Assembly: GCA_026627155.1 (NCBI GenBank)
Contig: JAPNUJ010000005.1
Location: forward strand, 1-52,332
Direction of reading: 5' to 3'
Length of the DNA: 52,332 nt
Source of the DNA: Bacillota bacterium
Lineage (GTDB): Bacteria > Bacillota > Bacilli > Alicyclobacillales > SLC66
Part shown: positions 7,834 to 17,349 of the stretch, piece by piece
How the letters are laid out: each line of letters starts with the position of its first letter
Numbering within the stretch: the stretch's first letter is position 1
The notes under the pieces: model-generated
What the model was told of the DNA's origin: nothing
What the model saw: the letters and a program-made list of their open reading frames with translations, nothing else
Databases searched by the model: none
Position numbers and translations under genes: made by a program

Positions 7834-9972
7834 TTGCAAAAGCGCCCCATCTCTGTCGATGACTTCGTCCTCTTTACGCTACCTGCAAACCCGGTTCTCT
7901 CACCTGGCCGCGATCGGGTGATCTACGAGGTGACCCAGGCCGATCCAAAAGAAGATGAGTATGACGTGCAACTCTGGTCGGTCGCCATCGACGGACAGCA
8001 TCGGCGACAGCTCACGTCGTCCGGTTCGAAAAATGGTTCCGCGGTCTGGCAACCGGGTGCCGATGCGGTGGCATTTGTTTCGAACCGCGCGTATGGCTCA
8101 CAGGCTTGGCTTCTGCCCATGGATGGTGGCGAGGCCCGCCAGCTGACGCGATTTGTACATGGGATCAGCGATCTCGCATGGACGCCGGATGGATTGCACT
8201 TGGTTGGATTGGTGCCCTGCGGCTCCGACGCAGACGTCGCGGTCTTTGCACCGGATGTCTCCGCCAAAGACGCCGAAAAGCAGATCAAGGACGCTGCAGA
8301 GGCGTGGACCAAAGGGCCCAAGCGGTACGATTGGCTGTATTACAAATCGGATGGCAATGGACTGTCGAAAGGACTGCATCGACAACTGGTCGTGGTCGAT
8401 GTGGACAGTGGGGATTTTCTCCAACTCACTCGCGGTGACCGTCCAGTCGGTGCGTTCGCTGTGTCTCCGGATGGGAGCGCGGTGACCTTCACGTCAAATC
8501 GACGGAACAACGCGGATGTTGACTGGTGGTACAGCGATCTCTATCACGTGCCTGTTGCCGGCGGCGACGCGACCCTGTTTTGCGACGCCCTGATCGCCCA
8601 GACGCTTGCCTACTCCCCTGATGGCCGACAGCTTGCGGTCGCGGGTCATGGTGAGGAATATCAAACGTATCGTTCAGCCGCCCATACGCATCTCTTTCTC
8701 CTGCCCGCATCCGGCGGGAAGCCCACGTGCGTGACGCGAGCGTTTCCGGATCCGCTTGGCGATACCACGCTCACGGACATGCGTGCGGCGTTGCGCACGC
8801 AAGCACCGGTCTGGAGCCCGGATGGACGCTTTTTGTTCACCCTCAGCTCGCGCGAGGGACGCAGCGAGATCGTGCGGTTCGACGTGTCGAACGCAGAGGC
8901 CGCTTGCGATGCGATCGTGTTGATGGGGGGCGACCGTGACATCTATGGATTTGCCACGGACGGTCAGGGACTATTCGCGGCGACGTACGCTACACAGACC
9001 CATCCCGGACGGTTGGTGACACTCCATGCAACGGGTCTGGAGTCGGCACCAGAAGGGGCGCGAACACGTCGGCCACGCGCCTTGACGGAGCCGATGACCG
9101 AGCATGTGGTGCCGCATTTTCCTGAGGGAGAGCAGCGGGTCGATGCGTGCAGTGTGGAGGCCGAGGAACGGTTGTTGCTTTCTGCGCCACAACCCTACTG
9201 GTTCACGTCAGCTCTCGGTTGGCGCGTCCAAGGTTGGGTGATCCGTCCGCCGCAGGCACAGCCAGGCGACGTGCACCCCGTGATTCTGGAGATCCACGGG
9301 GGTCCGCAACTGAATTATGGACACGCGGTGTTTCACGAGATGCAGTGGTTGGCTGCACAAGGGTATGCGATTGTCTTGACCAACCCGCGCGGCGGCACGA
9401 GCTACGGGCAGGAGTTTGTCAATGCCGTCCGGCACGATTACGGCGGCAACGATGCCGAGGATGTCATGGCTGGCCTCGATGCGGCAATTGCCCAGTTTCC
9501 CTTTTTGGATGCGACGCAGGTCGCGGTGACTGGAGGGAGCTACGGCGGTTTCATGACGAACTGGCTGATCGGCCACACAGACCGCTTTTTCGCGGCCGTG
9601 TCCCAGCGCAGCATCTCGAACTGGATCTCCTTTTATGGCGTGAGTGACATCGGTCCTTCGTTTGTGGAGTCGCAGCACGGACTGACTGTGATGGACGACC
9701 TTGAGGCGCTCTGGAAGATCTCGCCGCTCGCGTATGCGGGGCAAGTGCGCACACCGCTTCTCCTTGTGCACTCTGAGAATGATCTGCGTTGCCCGATCGA
9801 GCAAGCCGAGCAGTTGTACACGGTGTTGCGACGCCTGGAACAAGACGTTTCCCTGCTGCGCATTCCGAATGCGAGTCATGGCCTGTCGCGCAACGGCAAA
9901 CCGTCACTTCGTGTTGAACGGTTGAAGGCGATCTTTGACTGGATCCATGCCCATCGGGCGGCACGTACGTAA
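7834..9972 (+). CDS. S9 family peptidase (acylaminoacyl-peptidase/DPP IV-like)
   Basis: A 712-aa cytosolic serine peptidase. The N-terminal two thirds is a beta-propeller with TolB/WD-like repeats (PNPVLSPGRDRVIYEV, AVWQPGADAVAFVS, PVWSPDGRFLFTLSS). The C-terminal alpha/beta hydrolase carries GGSYGGF (catalytic Ser about 569), HSENDLRCP (Asp about 648) and NASHGLS (His about 682), with the oxyanion region EIHGGPQ. The family removes N-terminal acylated residues or dipeptides from short peptides. It starts at TTG 10 nt after AAGGAG; there is no signal peptide. The next gene follows by 11 bp, and a dipeptide-type ABC importer lies 0.8 kb downstream, fitting peptide use. Confidence 0.92.
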   Translation: MQKRPISVDDFVLFTLPANPVLSPGRDRVIYEVTQADPKEDEYDVQLWSVAIDGQHRRQLTSSGSKNGSAVWQPGADAVAFVSNRAYGSQAWLLPMDGGEARQLTRFVHGISDLAWTPDGLHLVGLVPCGSDADVAVFAPDVSAKDAEKQIKDAAEAWTKGPKRYDWLYYKSDGNGLSKGLHRQLVVVDVDSGDFLQLTRGDRPVGAFAVSPDGSAVTFTSNRRNNADVDWWYSDLYHVPVAGGDATLFCDALIAQTLAYSPDGRQLAVAGHGEEYQTYRSAAHTHLFLLPASGGKPTCVTRAFPDPLGDTTLTDMRAALRTQAPVWSPDGRFLFTLSSREGRSEIVRFDVSNAEAACDAIVLMGGDRDIYGFATDGQGLFAATYATQTHPGRLVTLHATGLESAPEGARTRRPRALTEPMTEHVVPHFPEGEQRVDACSVEAEERLLLSAPQPYWFTSALGWRVQGWVIRPPQAQPGDVHPVILEIHGGPQLNYGHAVFHEMQWLAAQGYAIVLTNPRGGTSYGQEFVNAVRHDYGGNDAEDVMAGLDAAIAQFPFLDATQVAVTGGSYGGFMTNWLIGHTDRFFAAVSQRSISNWISFYGVSDIGPSFVESQHGLTVMDDLEALWKISPLAYAGQVRTPLLLVHSENDLRCPIEQAEQLYTVLRRLEQDVSLLRIPNASHGLSRNGKPSLRVERLKAIFDWIHAHRAART

Positions 9973-9983
9973 GGGGGATGACG

Positions 9984-10574
9984 ATGTCGTTTTTGACCGG
10001 TATCTGGAGCGCGTTACTGGGAACCTGGATTCGCATCGGGACGTCGATCCTGCCGCGGACGATTCACCCGATGGTACTGCATTTTCCGATCGTGTTGCTG
10101 TACTTGGCGGTACTGATTGAGGTGGTGCGCTACGTCGGTGGTCGATCCCGCGAGATGTTTTTTCAACGCGCCGGGTTCTGGGTATTGACGCTTTCCCTGT
10201 TCGCGATCGTGGCGGCCGCCGCTGCCGGAGTGATCTCCGAGCAGTTTGTTCGCTTTACGCCGCAGACGGCGGCGCTACTGTCGGCACACCAGACCGACGC
10301 CGTGTTGACAGGCGTCTTGGCGATGGCCGCCTGGATTGTTCGGGTGTTCACAAAATTCCCGATGGATGGAAGGAAATCTGACCGCTGGTCTTTATTTGGC
10401 ACGGGCAGGGGACGGGCGTCCATCGTCTCCAGTCTGTTGGTCGTCGGTGCGATGGTCATGATCAGCATCACGGGATCGCTCGGGGGTACCATGGTTTATC
10501 ACTATGGCGTGGGCACCCCGGCGACGTTGAAATCGGCGCCAGTAACGACAGGTACCAACACATCCAATTCCTGA
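9984..10574 (+). CDS. DUF2231 family membrane protein
   Basis: A 196-aa polytopic membrane protein with about four hydrophobic segments and the DUF2231 hallmark IHPMVLHFPIVLLYLAVLIE near the N-terminus, followed by SAHQTDAVLTGVLAMAAW. DUF2231 proteins are widespread inner-membrane proteins with conserved His residues, sometimes seen with respiratory or haem-containing partners; the function is unknown. Two in-frame ATGs exist. The GGGGG run abuts the first (9978), so the second (9984) has the better spacing. It forms a short operon with the S9 peptidase and is followed by a strong terminator. Confidence 0.8.
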   Translation: MSFLTGIWSALLGTWIRIGTSILPRTIHPMVLHFPIVLLYLAVLIEVVRYVGGRSREMFFQRAGFWVLTLSLFAIVAAAAAGVISEQFVRFTPQTAALLSAHQTDAVLTGVLAMAAWIVRVFTKFPMDGRKSDRWSLFGTGRGRASIVSSLLVVGAMVMISITGSLGGTMVYHYGVGTPATLKSAPVTTGTNTSNS

Positions 10575-10661
10575 TCTACAAAGGGTTTTGGCCGGCATGA
10601 GGGGTTTTCGCTCTCTGGCATCGCGGCCCCGCATTGGGCTCGTCTGTGAGTTCGACTGAAG

Positions 10662-10718
10662 TGCGTGTGATCTGGGCATCGTTTCCCATCGGGGGCCATG
10701 GTCACACGCATTTTATTT
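10662..10718 (+). terminator. Intrinsic terminator after the DUF2231 gene
   Basis: Arms TGCGTGTGA (10662-10670) and TCACACGCA (10702-10710) form a 9-bp stem around a partly structured 31-nt loop, followed directly by TTTTATTT. Confidence 0.65.
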
Positions 10719-10761
10719 CGAATTTCGGACTTCCTGCAGCTTCCACTATACTATTTCGAAT
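10714..10761. promoter_or_regulatory. Paired TATTTCGAAT repeats and -10-like boxes before the dipeptide importer
   Basis: The 10-mer TATTTCGAAT occurs at 10714-10723 and again at 10752-10761, each with a palindromic TTCGAA core. Two TATACT -10-like boxes lie close by (10747-10752 and 10769-10774), but neither has a good -35. The repeats may be operator sites for the downstream importer. The evidence is repeat plus location only. Confidence 0.35.
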
Positions 10762-10827
10762 AATTTGCTATACTAATGTTAGTCAGGATTCTCTGACGTG
10801 TTAAAAAAGATTACAGGGGGCGTCATG

Positions 10828-12375
10828 ATGGCCGTACGGAAACAACTGATTGCAACCACAGCAAGTGTGCTGCTCGCTTTGGCGGGCACTGCGTTCGCGG
10901 CCTCACCGTCGCTGGCGATGTCTCACCCGGTCGCACACCGCAGCGCCGCACCTTCCGGTACCATCGATATCGGGTTGAGTGCTGATCCACCGAAACTGGA
11001 TCCAAGCCTCTCGAGTGCTCTGGTCGACCGTCAGGTGATGATCAACCTCTACGATACGCTTTTTCAATTGTCTGCCACGGGGATGCTGGAACCGGATCTC
11101 GCGACCGGCTACACGGTGTCCAAGGATGGCATGACTTATACGTTGCAACTGCGCAAAGGCGTCATGTTTCAGGATGGAACGCCATTTAACGCGGCGGCCG
11201 TCAAATTCAACCTCGAGCGGGACCAACTGAAGATCTCGCCGCGTCACAGTTCGTTGTCGGCGATCTCGGGGATTGATGTGACGGGACCTTATACCATCGT
11301 TTTGCATCTGTCCAAGCCCTTTAGCCCATTACTCAACGTCCTGGCCGGGCGCGCAGGGATGATGGTGTCGCCCACGGCTGTCAAGAAGGAGGGGGCCGGA
11401 TTCCTCAACGATCCGGTGGGCACCGGGCCTTATGAATTTGTCAAACGCGTGGTCGGTTCCTACATCGACTTGAAAGCGAACCCGCATTACTGGGTCAAAG
11501 GCGAACCCCACTTTGAGAATGTCGAGTACAAAATCTTTACCGATCCGAACGTGGAGCTGCTCAATTTGCAGTCAGGTGCGGTACAGTTTATCGATACGGT
11601 GCCACCGCAGCAAGTGTCGAGCATGGAGATGACATCGGGGTACACAGTGATCAACAAGCCGAGCTTCGGCTACCAGGGGATTTACCTTAACGTCAAAGCG
11701 GCGCCATTTACCAACCTCTTTCTGCGCGAGGCGATTAACAATGCAGTCAATCGTTCGCTGCTAGTCGGTGCAATCTTCAGGGGAACGGCCGTTCCGGCCT
11801 ACAGCCCGTTTGGCCCTGCCTCGCCGGCTTACGTCAAGTCAGAAGACACCCCGCCGGCCGTGAATCCCACCTTGATTCGCAAGCTGCTCAAAGAAGGCGG
11901 CAAGCCGAAAGGCTTCTCATTCACCATGCAGACGGCGACGAGCCCATTGGACGTCCAGATTGCGGAGATCATCCAGAGCATGCTCAAACCGTATGGCATC
12001 CAGATGAACATCGATCAACTTGATTTCGGTACGATGCTGAACAACTCGGCGGACGGAAACTTCACGGCGATGGCGCTTGGCTGGAGTGGTCGATTGGATC
12101 CCGATCAGGACATCTATTCGTTCTTTTATTCGGGTGCGCCGCTGAATTCGTCGCAGTACAGCAACCCGAAGGTCGATGCCTTGTTGAACCAAGCTCGTGA
12201 GACCAGCGATATGGCCGTGCGCAAGGCGATTTATGCCAAAGCGATGGCCATCATCAATCACGATTCACCGTACGTGTTCTTGTATCACCCAAACAACGTG
12301 CTCGCGTACAGCAACAGCATCAAGGGATTCGTGTATATCCCTGACGGCTTGATCCGCGTGGCGACGCTGTCTTGA
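10828..12375 (+). CDS. ABC importer substrate-binding protein, family 5 (peptide/nickel type)
   Basis: A 515-aa solute-binding protein of the DppA/OppA family that captures oligopeptides or similar ligands outside the membrane. The signal peptide ends near GTAFA-ASP. There is no lipobox Cys, so it is secreted or held by an uncleaved anchor. Family segments are DIGLSADPPKLDPSLSS, LEPDLATGYTVSKDGMTYTL, LRKGVMFQDGTPFNAAAVKF and FLNDPVGTGPYEFVK. The frame is open from GTG 10798, but AGGGGG sits 4 nt before ATG 10825 and 7 nt before ATG 10828; I chose 10828. It is first in a three-gene operon with two permeases. The peptidase upstream makes peptides a plausible ligand. Confidence 0.9.
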   Translation: MAVRKQLIATTASVLLALAGTAFAASPSLAMSHPVAHRSAAPSGTIDIGLSADPPKLDPSLSSALVDRQVMINLYDTLFQLSATGMLEPDLATGYTVSKDGMTYTLQLRKGVMFQDGTPFNAAAVKFNLERDQLKISPRHSSLSAISGIDVTGPYTIVLHLSKPFSPLLNVLAGRAGMMVSPTAVKKEGAGFLNDPVGTGPYEFVKRVVGSYIDLKANPHYWVKGEPHFENVEYKIFTDPNVELLNLQSGAVQFIDTVPPQQVSSMEMTSGYTVINKPSFGYQGIYLNVKAAPFTNLFLREAINNAVNRSLLVGAIFRGTAVPAYSPFGPASPAYVKSEDTPPAVNPTLIRKLLKEGGKPKGFSFTMQTATSPLDVQIAEIIQSMLKPYGIQMNIDQLDFGTMLNNSADGNFTAMALGWSGRLDPDQDIYSFFYSGAPLNSSQYSNPKVDALLNQARETSDMAVRKAIYAKAMAIINHDSPYVFLYHPNNVLAYSNSIKGFVYIPDGLIRVATLS

Positions 12376-12448
12376 GTGACGTTTGAACTGCAGGTGTGCA
12401 ACATCGCCGGAGTTCTGACGTGTCTTACGTTGGTTTGAGGGGTGCGGG

Positions 12449-13402
12449 ATGCTGACATTTATCACACGTAGAATTCTGCTGACGATCCCGGTACTGTTTC
12501 TCATCAGTGTGATCGTGTTCAGCTTGTTGCACCTGATCCCAGGCGATCCTGCCCGAGTCATTCTCGGGCAGGATGCCACTCCGGCCGCGCTGCAGGCGCT
12601 CAGGGTACAGTTGGGGTTGACCCGGCCGCTCTGGCTGCAGTACGTGCTGTGGATCGGTGGCGTGTTTCATGGAAATCTGGGGAACTCGCTACAGACGGGT
12701 CTGCCCGTCGCCATGCTGATCGGACAGGCGTTGCCAGTGACGGTTGAACTCGCGATAGGCACTATTATCGTCTCCGGACTGATTGCCATTCCTCTCGGGA
12801 TCTATGCCGCTGTTCACAAAGGGCGTCTTGCGGATTTGATCACGGTCTTTGGTGCGTCAATCGGCTTGTCCATCCCCCCGTTCTGGCTGGGGATTATGCT
12901 CTTATTGCTTTTTACCGTTCATTTTCATCTTTTCCCATCATCCGGATTCGTGCCCTTCTTTCAAAATCCGATACAGAATCTGCAGTCGATGTTTCTCCCT
13001 GTCGTGGCGACGGCCGTGCGCGAGGCTGCGGTGCTCTTGCGCATGATGCGCGCGAGTCTGGTTGAGGTTCTCGGCGCAGACTTTATTCGCACGGCGCGCG
13101 CAAAAGGCATCGTCTGGCGCGTGGTGGTGGTGCGACACGCGGTCCGCAATGCGCTCGTGCCCGTCCTCACGCAAAGCGGCCTGCAGGTCGCAGGTCTCCT
13201 TGGTGGCCTCGTCATCACGGAGACGATCTTCTCGCTTCCGGGCTTTGGCAGCCTGCTTGTCAACAGCATCTTTAGCCGCGACTACACCATCATTCAGGGG
13301 AGCGCCCTCGTTGCCGCCTTGCTCGTCGTCGGTGTCAACCTGGTCACGGATTTGTGCTATGGCCTCATCGATCCGCGCATTCGCATGGGGAAGGGGGCAT
13401 AG
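12449..13402 (+). CDS. ABC importer permease, DppB type
   Basis: A 317-aa membrane protein with the DppB/OppB layout: an N-terminal segment ILLTIPVLFLISVIVFSLLH, the conserved HLIPGDPARVILG loop, LGLTRPLWLQYVLW, then a bundle of five membrane segments. The cytoplasmic EAA loop is DFIRTARAKGIVWRVVVVRH (about 211-230), which couples to an ATPase. It forms half of the channel for the substrate captured by the upstream binding protein. It sits 73 bp after that gene and 4 bp before the second permease. Confidence 0.93.
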   Translation: MLTFITRRILLTIPVLFLISVIVFSLLHLIPGDPARVILGQDATPAALQALRVQLGLTRPLWLQYVLWIGGVFHGNLGNSLQTGLPVAMLIGQALPVTVELAIGTIIVSGLIAIPLGIYAAVHKGRLADLITVFGASIGLSIPPFWLGIMLLLLFTVHFHLFPSSGFVPFFQNPIQNLQSMFLPVVATAVREAAVLLRMMRASLVEVLGADFIRTARAKGIVWRVVVVRHAVRNALVPVLTQSGLQVAGLLGGLVITETIFSLPGFGSLLVNSIFSRDYTIIQGSALVAALLVVGVNLVTDLCYGLIDPRIRMGKGA

Positions 13403-13406
13403 GGCT

Positions 13407-14282
13407 ATGGCCAAGACTGAATTGAGCGTCACGGCCCCGGGCGTTTTGCGCGTACGTCGACGCTGGCGCCTGTTTCAGGGGCGGCGGCCCACGCTGTGGC
13501 TTGGCGTCGGGATTGTCTTCGTCTTCGTCTTTGCAGCGCTCTTTGCACCGTTTATCACGCAGTACTCACCGGAACAAGTAGATCTCTTTCACATGCTGGC
13601 TCCTCCGGGCGGCTCGCACTGGTTTGGCACGGATGAACTGGGACGCGACTTGTTTACCCGCATTATTTACGGAGCGCGCACATCACTGACGGTGTCCGCG
13701 GTGGCCGTCATGATCGGAGCCATCATCGGCGTTGCGCTAGGGCTTATCAGCGGCTACGTTGGTGGGTGGCTGGACGAATGGTTGATCATGCGTGTCATGG
13801 ATGCGCTGCAGGCGTTCCCTTTCTTGATCTTTGCCCTCGTTTTGGGCGCCGTGCTGGGCGGCGGTATATTCAACGCGGAGATTGCCATCGGGATCGGGTT
13901 CATTCCTGGGTTTGTGCGCATTGCCCGGGCGCAGGTCTTTCTGCAAAAGGAGACGGAATACGTGCAGTCGGCGCGCATCGCAGGCGCGCACTGGTCGCGC
14001 ATCCTGCTTCGGCATATCCTCCCCAACATCATGGCGCCGATCATCGTCCAGATCTCACTGGCGCTGGCAGGCGGGATTGTGGCGGAAGCCGGACTCTCGT
14101 ATCTGGGACTGGGCGTGCAACCGCCGGCACCTAGCTGGGGCACGATGTTGAAAACGGCGCAGGGATATCTGACGATCGCGCCATGGCTCGCCATCTTTCC
14201 GGGTGTCGCGCTGGCTTTGGCCGTACTGGGATTCAACTACCTCGGTGATGGACTGAGTGACGCGCTGAACCCCAAGGGTTGA
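13407..14282 (+). CDS. ABC importer permease, DppC type
   Basis: A 291-aa permease with the DppC/OppC features: a cytoplasmic N-terminus, first membrane segment near 35-55, the periplasmic-side motif HWFGTDELGRDLFTRIIYGARTSL split around 75-98, and the EAA loop EYVQSARIAGAHWSRILLRH (about 186-205). The C-terminus ends YLGDGLSDALNPKG, as is usual. The frame is open far upstream inside the previous gene. The ATG at 13407, 4 bp after the dppB-like stop, gives the normal length and follows AAGGGGGC. No ATPase genes follow, so the importer must borrow them from elsewhere. Confidence 0.93.
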   Translation: MAKTELSVTAPGVLRVRRRWRLFQGRRPTLWLGVGIVFVFVFAALFAPFITQYSPEQVDLFHMLAPPGGSHWFGTDELGRDLFTRIIYGARTSLTVSAVAVMIGAIIGVALGLISGYVGGWLDEWLIMRVMDALQAFPFLIFALVLGAVLGGGIFNAEIAIGIGFIPGFVRIARAQVFLQKETEYVQSARIAGAHWSRILLRHILPNIMAPIIVQISLALAGGIVAEAGLSYLGLGVQPPAPSWGTMLKTAQGYLTIAPWLAIFPGVALALAVLGFNYLGDGLSDALNPKG

Positions 14283-14354
14283 TTCGCCGTTAGACGTGAA
14301 CGGACACCTTGGTGTGTCCAGGGGCGTTGGTGTATAGGTGGGAACGAAAGAACG

Positions 14355-14388
14355 AGCGCAGCCGCTACTACAGGGCCGCGCTTTTTTC
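14355..14388 (+). terminator. Intrinsic terminator after the dipeptide importer operon
   Basis: A GC-rich stem GCGC-A-GCC / GGC-C-GCGC with one mismatch closes a loop of about 10 nt and is followed by TTTTTT (14382-14387). Confidence 0.75.
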
Positions 14389-14452
14389 TCGTGGGATTTG
14401 GGCTGGCGCCACGTAGGGTTGCACACGCGATTGAACGTGCAGGAACAGGGGC

Positions 14453-14481
14453 TTGTCATATCTTTGTCATATGTATACACT
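14453..14481 (+). promoter_or_regulatory. Probable sigma-A promoter of the levR-like gene
   Basis: TTGTCA (14453-14458), a 17-bp spacer and TACACT (14476-14481) lie about 55 bp before the activator start. TTGTCATAT is repeated 11 bp further on, inside the spacer. I see no -24/-12 element here, so the activator seems to be made independently of sigma-54. Confidence 0.45.
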
Positions 14482-14538
14482 ACGAAACAGAGATACTTCT
14501 GAATTCAACTCGAGACAGTCGCTGGTAGGGAGCTTCGT

Positions 14539-17349
14539 ATGGGACGCAAAGATCGAGTGTTGTCGGCCCTGACCGACCTCTACGAGCAGAGGTCAAGAGG
14601 GCCCTCTGAAACAGACGCTCGCGGCGTCAGCGCGCGTGCCATTGCCGATCACTTGGGAATCTTGCGCAACAACTGCTGCGCCGATCTCAACGACCTGGTG
14701 CGCGAGGGCGTGGTGAGGAAAATCGGTGGGCGGCCGACTCTGTATTGTCCTGCTCGCGACACAGCACTCGCCGCTGAGGTGGAGCAAGCGCTGCCACCGC
14801 TGGGGGATTTACCACTTTTGAAGGGACACTTGCGATCTCTGATCGGCGCCGAGCGCAGTCTCAAAGAAGCGGTCGAGCGAGCCATGATGGCGGTGCGCTA
14901 TCCTCCGAGCGGCATGCACGTCCTCCTCTTGGGCGAAACCGGTGTAGGAAAGTCGACATTTGCCAAGGCGATGCACCGTTGTGCTGTTGCGGAAGGGACC
15001 ATGGCTGCACAGGCGCCGTTCATTCCGTTTAACTGCGCGGAATACGCGAGCAACCCGGAGATCCTTCTGGATCACCTCTTCGGCCATGCCAAAGGGGCGT
15101 ATACTGGGGCCGACAAAGACAAACCCGGACTGATCGAGTTGGCCAATGGCGGTATCTTGTTTTTGGACGAAGTCCACCGCTTGCCCCCGCACGGTCAGGA
15201 GATGTTGTTTCATTTACTGGATTATGGAGAATACCAGCGAATGGGAGAAACTTCGAGCTGGCGCCGCAGTCAGGTGCTCTTGATCGCAGCCACTACTGAA
15301 CCACCAAGTTCGACCCTGTTGGCCACCTTCCGGCGACGGATCCCCATGGTGATTGCACTTCCGAGCCTTCGCGAATGGGATATCCGCGATCGGTTCGAGT
15401 TGGTGCATGCCCTGCTGTATCAAGAAGCCTGTTCCACCGAGCGTACGTACCGACTGAGCGCAGAGGCGCTCGGTAGCCTCCTGTTCGCCCATTTTCCAGC
15501 CAATATCGGCGACCTCAGAAATGTCCTGAGACTCGCATGCGCCAACACGCTCTTGAGCCACCCTCTGGGCGGATGCGACGAGGTCGCCCAGTTGAGACCA
15601 CAGGTTCACATGTATCCCAGTGGCCGGCAGAATGTGTTGCACCGCTCGAGCGCCAGTGCGTTATCCGAACTCGTCGTCGGACCGAGCGACAAGGATCCCC
15701 ATGTTCCTGAAGGCCTTCAGGAACAGTCGCTCTATGCCCAAATGAATCGACTGACGCGCGCTCTCGATGAATTGGGGTTTGCTGATGACGAGATTATCAG
15801 TGCGATCGAGCGGGAACTGCATCGGCGCGAGAAAGAATACTTTCAGCAACAGTCTTTATCGGAACTGCAGCGGTTTGTAGGGGACGATTTTTACGCGGTC
15901 ATGCTTCGCTGTTGGTCGCCATTGGAACAGGAGATTGACGATATGCATCGTGATAGCGCATTCATGCGAATCTCGATGCACCTGTACGGTGTGACCCGGA
16001 CGATGCAGCAACCGTTGCCCGATTTGGCGCGGCGGATGCAGCGAATGCAAATGGGACACGCAAAGGAGACGGACTTGGCGGAGCGCCTCCTCCAACTGTT
16101 CTTCCAAGAGACCGGGGTTCAACTGCCCGCCTATGAGGTGCCCGTGTTGACCATGCTCCTGAAGCAGACCGCGATGCAGCGCCGCTTGGCGGTCGGGGTG
16201 GTGGTGGTCCTGCGCGGGGACGGGGTGGCATCGCAACTCGTCGCGTCGGCGTTGGAAGTCTTCCCCGACGCTCATGTCGTGGCTGTCGATGTAGCTCTGC
16301 ACCAATCCCTGACGGATACGCAGAGTCTGCTGCAAGACGCGGTCGCACAAGTTGATGCAGGGGACGGCATTCTCGTCATGACGGACATCTTGTCGTTACG
16401 GGAGCGCATTCGATCGATGCAACCTGGGACGATGGCCATGCGCCTCGTCTGGCGACCGGACTTCTCCTTGCTTGTTCATGCGTTGCAGATCTGCTCCGCA
16501 GGGCGAACAGACGTCGGTGAGTTGGCCGTTTTGCTGGAACGCTACGGGGGGCGACCTGTTGAACGAGACGGTGGGCCACGCACGATCTGGACGTGTTGTC
16601 TGACCGGAAAAGGGACAGCGCAGGCGCTCAAGCGGCTGATCGAACAGGAATTGCCACCGGATTGGCGGACCTCGGTGAAGGTGATTCCGATCGATATCCT
16701 CCCCAATTCACAGACGGATTTGCCACCGTGCCAGGATGTGGTCGCGGCTGTTGGATCGATTGACCCTGGGCAACCGGGCGTGCCGTTTCTCTCGGTTGAA
16801 CAACTTTTGGCGCCGCAGGGGATGCAGCGATTGATGTGCCTGCTAGGCAATGCCCATCTTGACGTGCGAACGGGAGACGCAGTCGTCGGGAGGGAGTGGG
16901 AGGGGGCGATGGCGCGGGGGGAGGAGCCAGCAGAGCAGTCCGGAGAGCAGTCCGGAGACCCGCCAGTGAAGGCGTTGCCACTGTTGGACTATACCAAGGC
17001 CATCTTGGAACGGGACCTCGTGTTTGCGAATCCACGCCACGTGTGTGCGGCTTCTCTTCGCATGACAGAGCGTGTGGAAGCCGCGCTGGCCAAGCCGCAG
17101 TCGCCAGAATGGCGCGCCCGTTTTCTGCTTCATATGGGGTACGTCATCGAGCGGGGGATTACACGGGACGTTGTCATTCACCCGTATGCCTTGAGAATAC
17201 AAAAACAGTTTCCAATGGAGTGGTCCGTGCTCTGCTCTGCTTGGCAAGCTATCGAAGAGGTGTTCCGCCTGCCCGTGGATGCCAACGAATTGGCTTTCGT
17301 GTTTGATATGGTGTTCTCTGAACGAGGATATGAGGTGCGCTTATCATGA
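14539..17349 (+). CDS. LevR-family sigma-54 activator with PRDs and PTS-like domains
   Basis: A 936-aa transcription activator. Order: N-terminal winged helix (about 1-75); AAA+ domain (about 95-340) with Walker A GETGVGKS (132-139), the sigma-54 contact loop GAYTGA (186-191, GAFTGA in most) and Walker B GGILFLDE (204-211); a PRD (about 440-540, His481); an EIIA-Man-like domain (about 550-680); an EIIB-like stretch CCLTGKGTA near 685; and a C-terminal PRD with LLHMGYVIERGI (His about 864). In LevR of Bacillus, the EIIB of the same system phosphorylates the C-terminal PRD and switches it off, while HPr activates it. The EIIA-like active-site His-Gly is Asp-Gly here (561-562). The gene overlaps EIIB by ATGA. 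Its likely target is the -24/-12 promoter at 19572. Confidence 0.92.
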   Translation: MGRKDRVLSALTDLYEQRSRGPSETDARGVSARAIADHLGILRNNCCADLNDLVREGVVRKIGGRPTLYCPARDTALAAEVEQALPPLGDLPLLKGHLRSLIGAERSLKEAVERAMMAVRYPPSGMHVLLLGETGVGKSTFAKAMHRCAVAEGTMAAQAPFIPFNCAEYASNPEILLDHLFGHAKGAYTGADKDKPGLIELANGGILFLDEVHRLPPHGQEMLFHLLDYGEYQRMGETSSWRRSQVLLIAATTEPPSSTLLATFRRRIPMVIALPSLREWDIRDRFELVHALLYQEACSTERTYRLSAEALGSLLFAHFPANIGDLRNVLRLACANTLLSHPLGGCDEVAQLRPQVHMYPSGRQNVLHRSSASALSELVVGPSDKDPHVPEGLQEQSLYAQMNRLTRALDELGFADDEIISAIERELHRREKEYFQQQSLSELQRFVGDDFYAVMLRCWSPLEQEIDDMHRDSAFMRISMHLYGVTRTMQQPLPDLARRMQRMQMGHAKETDLAERLLQLFFQETGVQLPAYEVPVLTMLLKQTAMQRRLAVGVVVVLRGDGVASQLVASALEVFPDAHVVAVDVALHQSLTDTQSLLQDAVAQVDAGDGILVMTDILSLRERIRSMQPGTMAMRLVWRPDFSLLVHALQICSAGRTDVGELAVLLERYGGRPVERDGGPRTIWTCCLTGKGTAQALKRLIEQELPPDWRTSVKVIPIDILPNSQTDLPPCQDVVAAVGSIDPGQPGVPFLSVEQLLAPQGMQRLMCLLGNAHLDVRTGDAVVGREWEGAMARGEEPAEQSGEQSGDPPVKALPLLDYTKAILERDLVFANPRHVCAASLRMTERVEAALAKPQSPEWRARFLLHMGYVIERGITRDVVIHPYALRIQKQFPMEWSVLCSAWQAIEEVFRLPVDANELAFVFDMVFSERGYEVRLS

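Noticed and set aside
7569-7850. Upstream extension of the SCO fusion to ATG 7850
   Set aside because: It would overlap the divergent peptidase start, has no ribosome binding site, and its extra 94 residues look non-coding; ATG 7568 has AAAGGA at good spacing.
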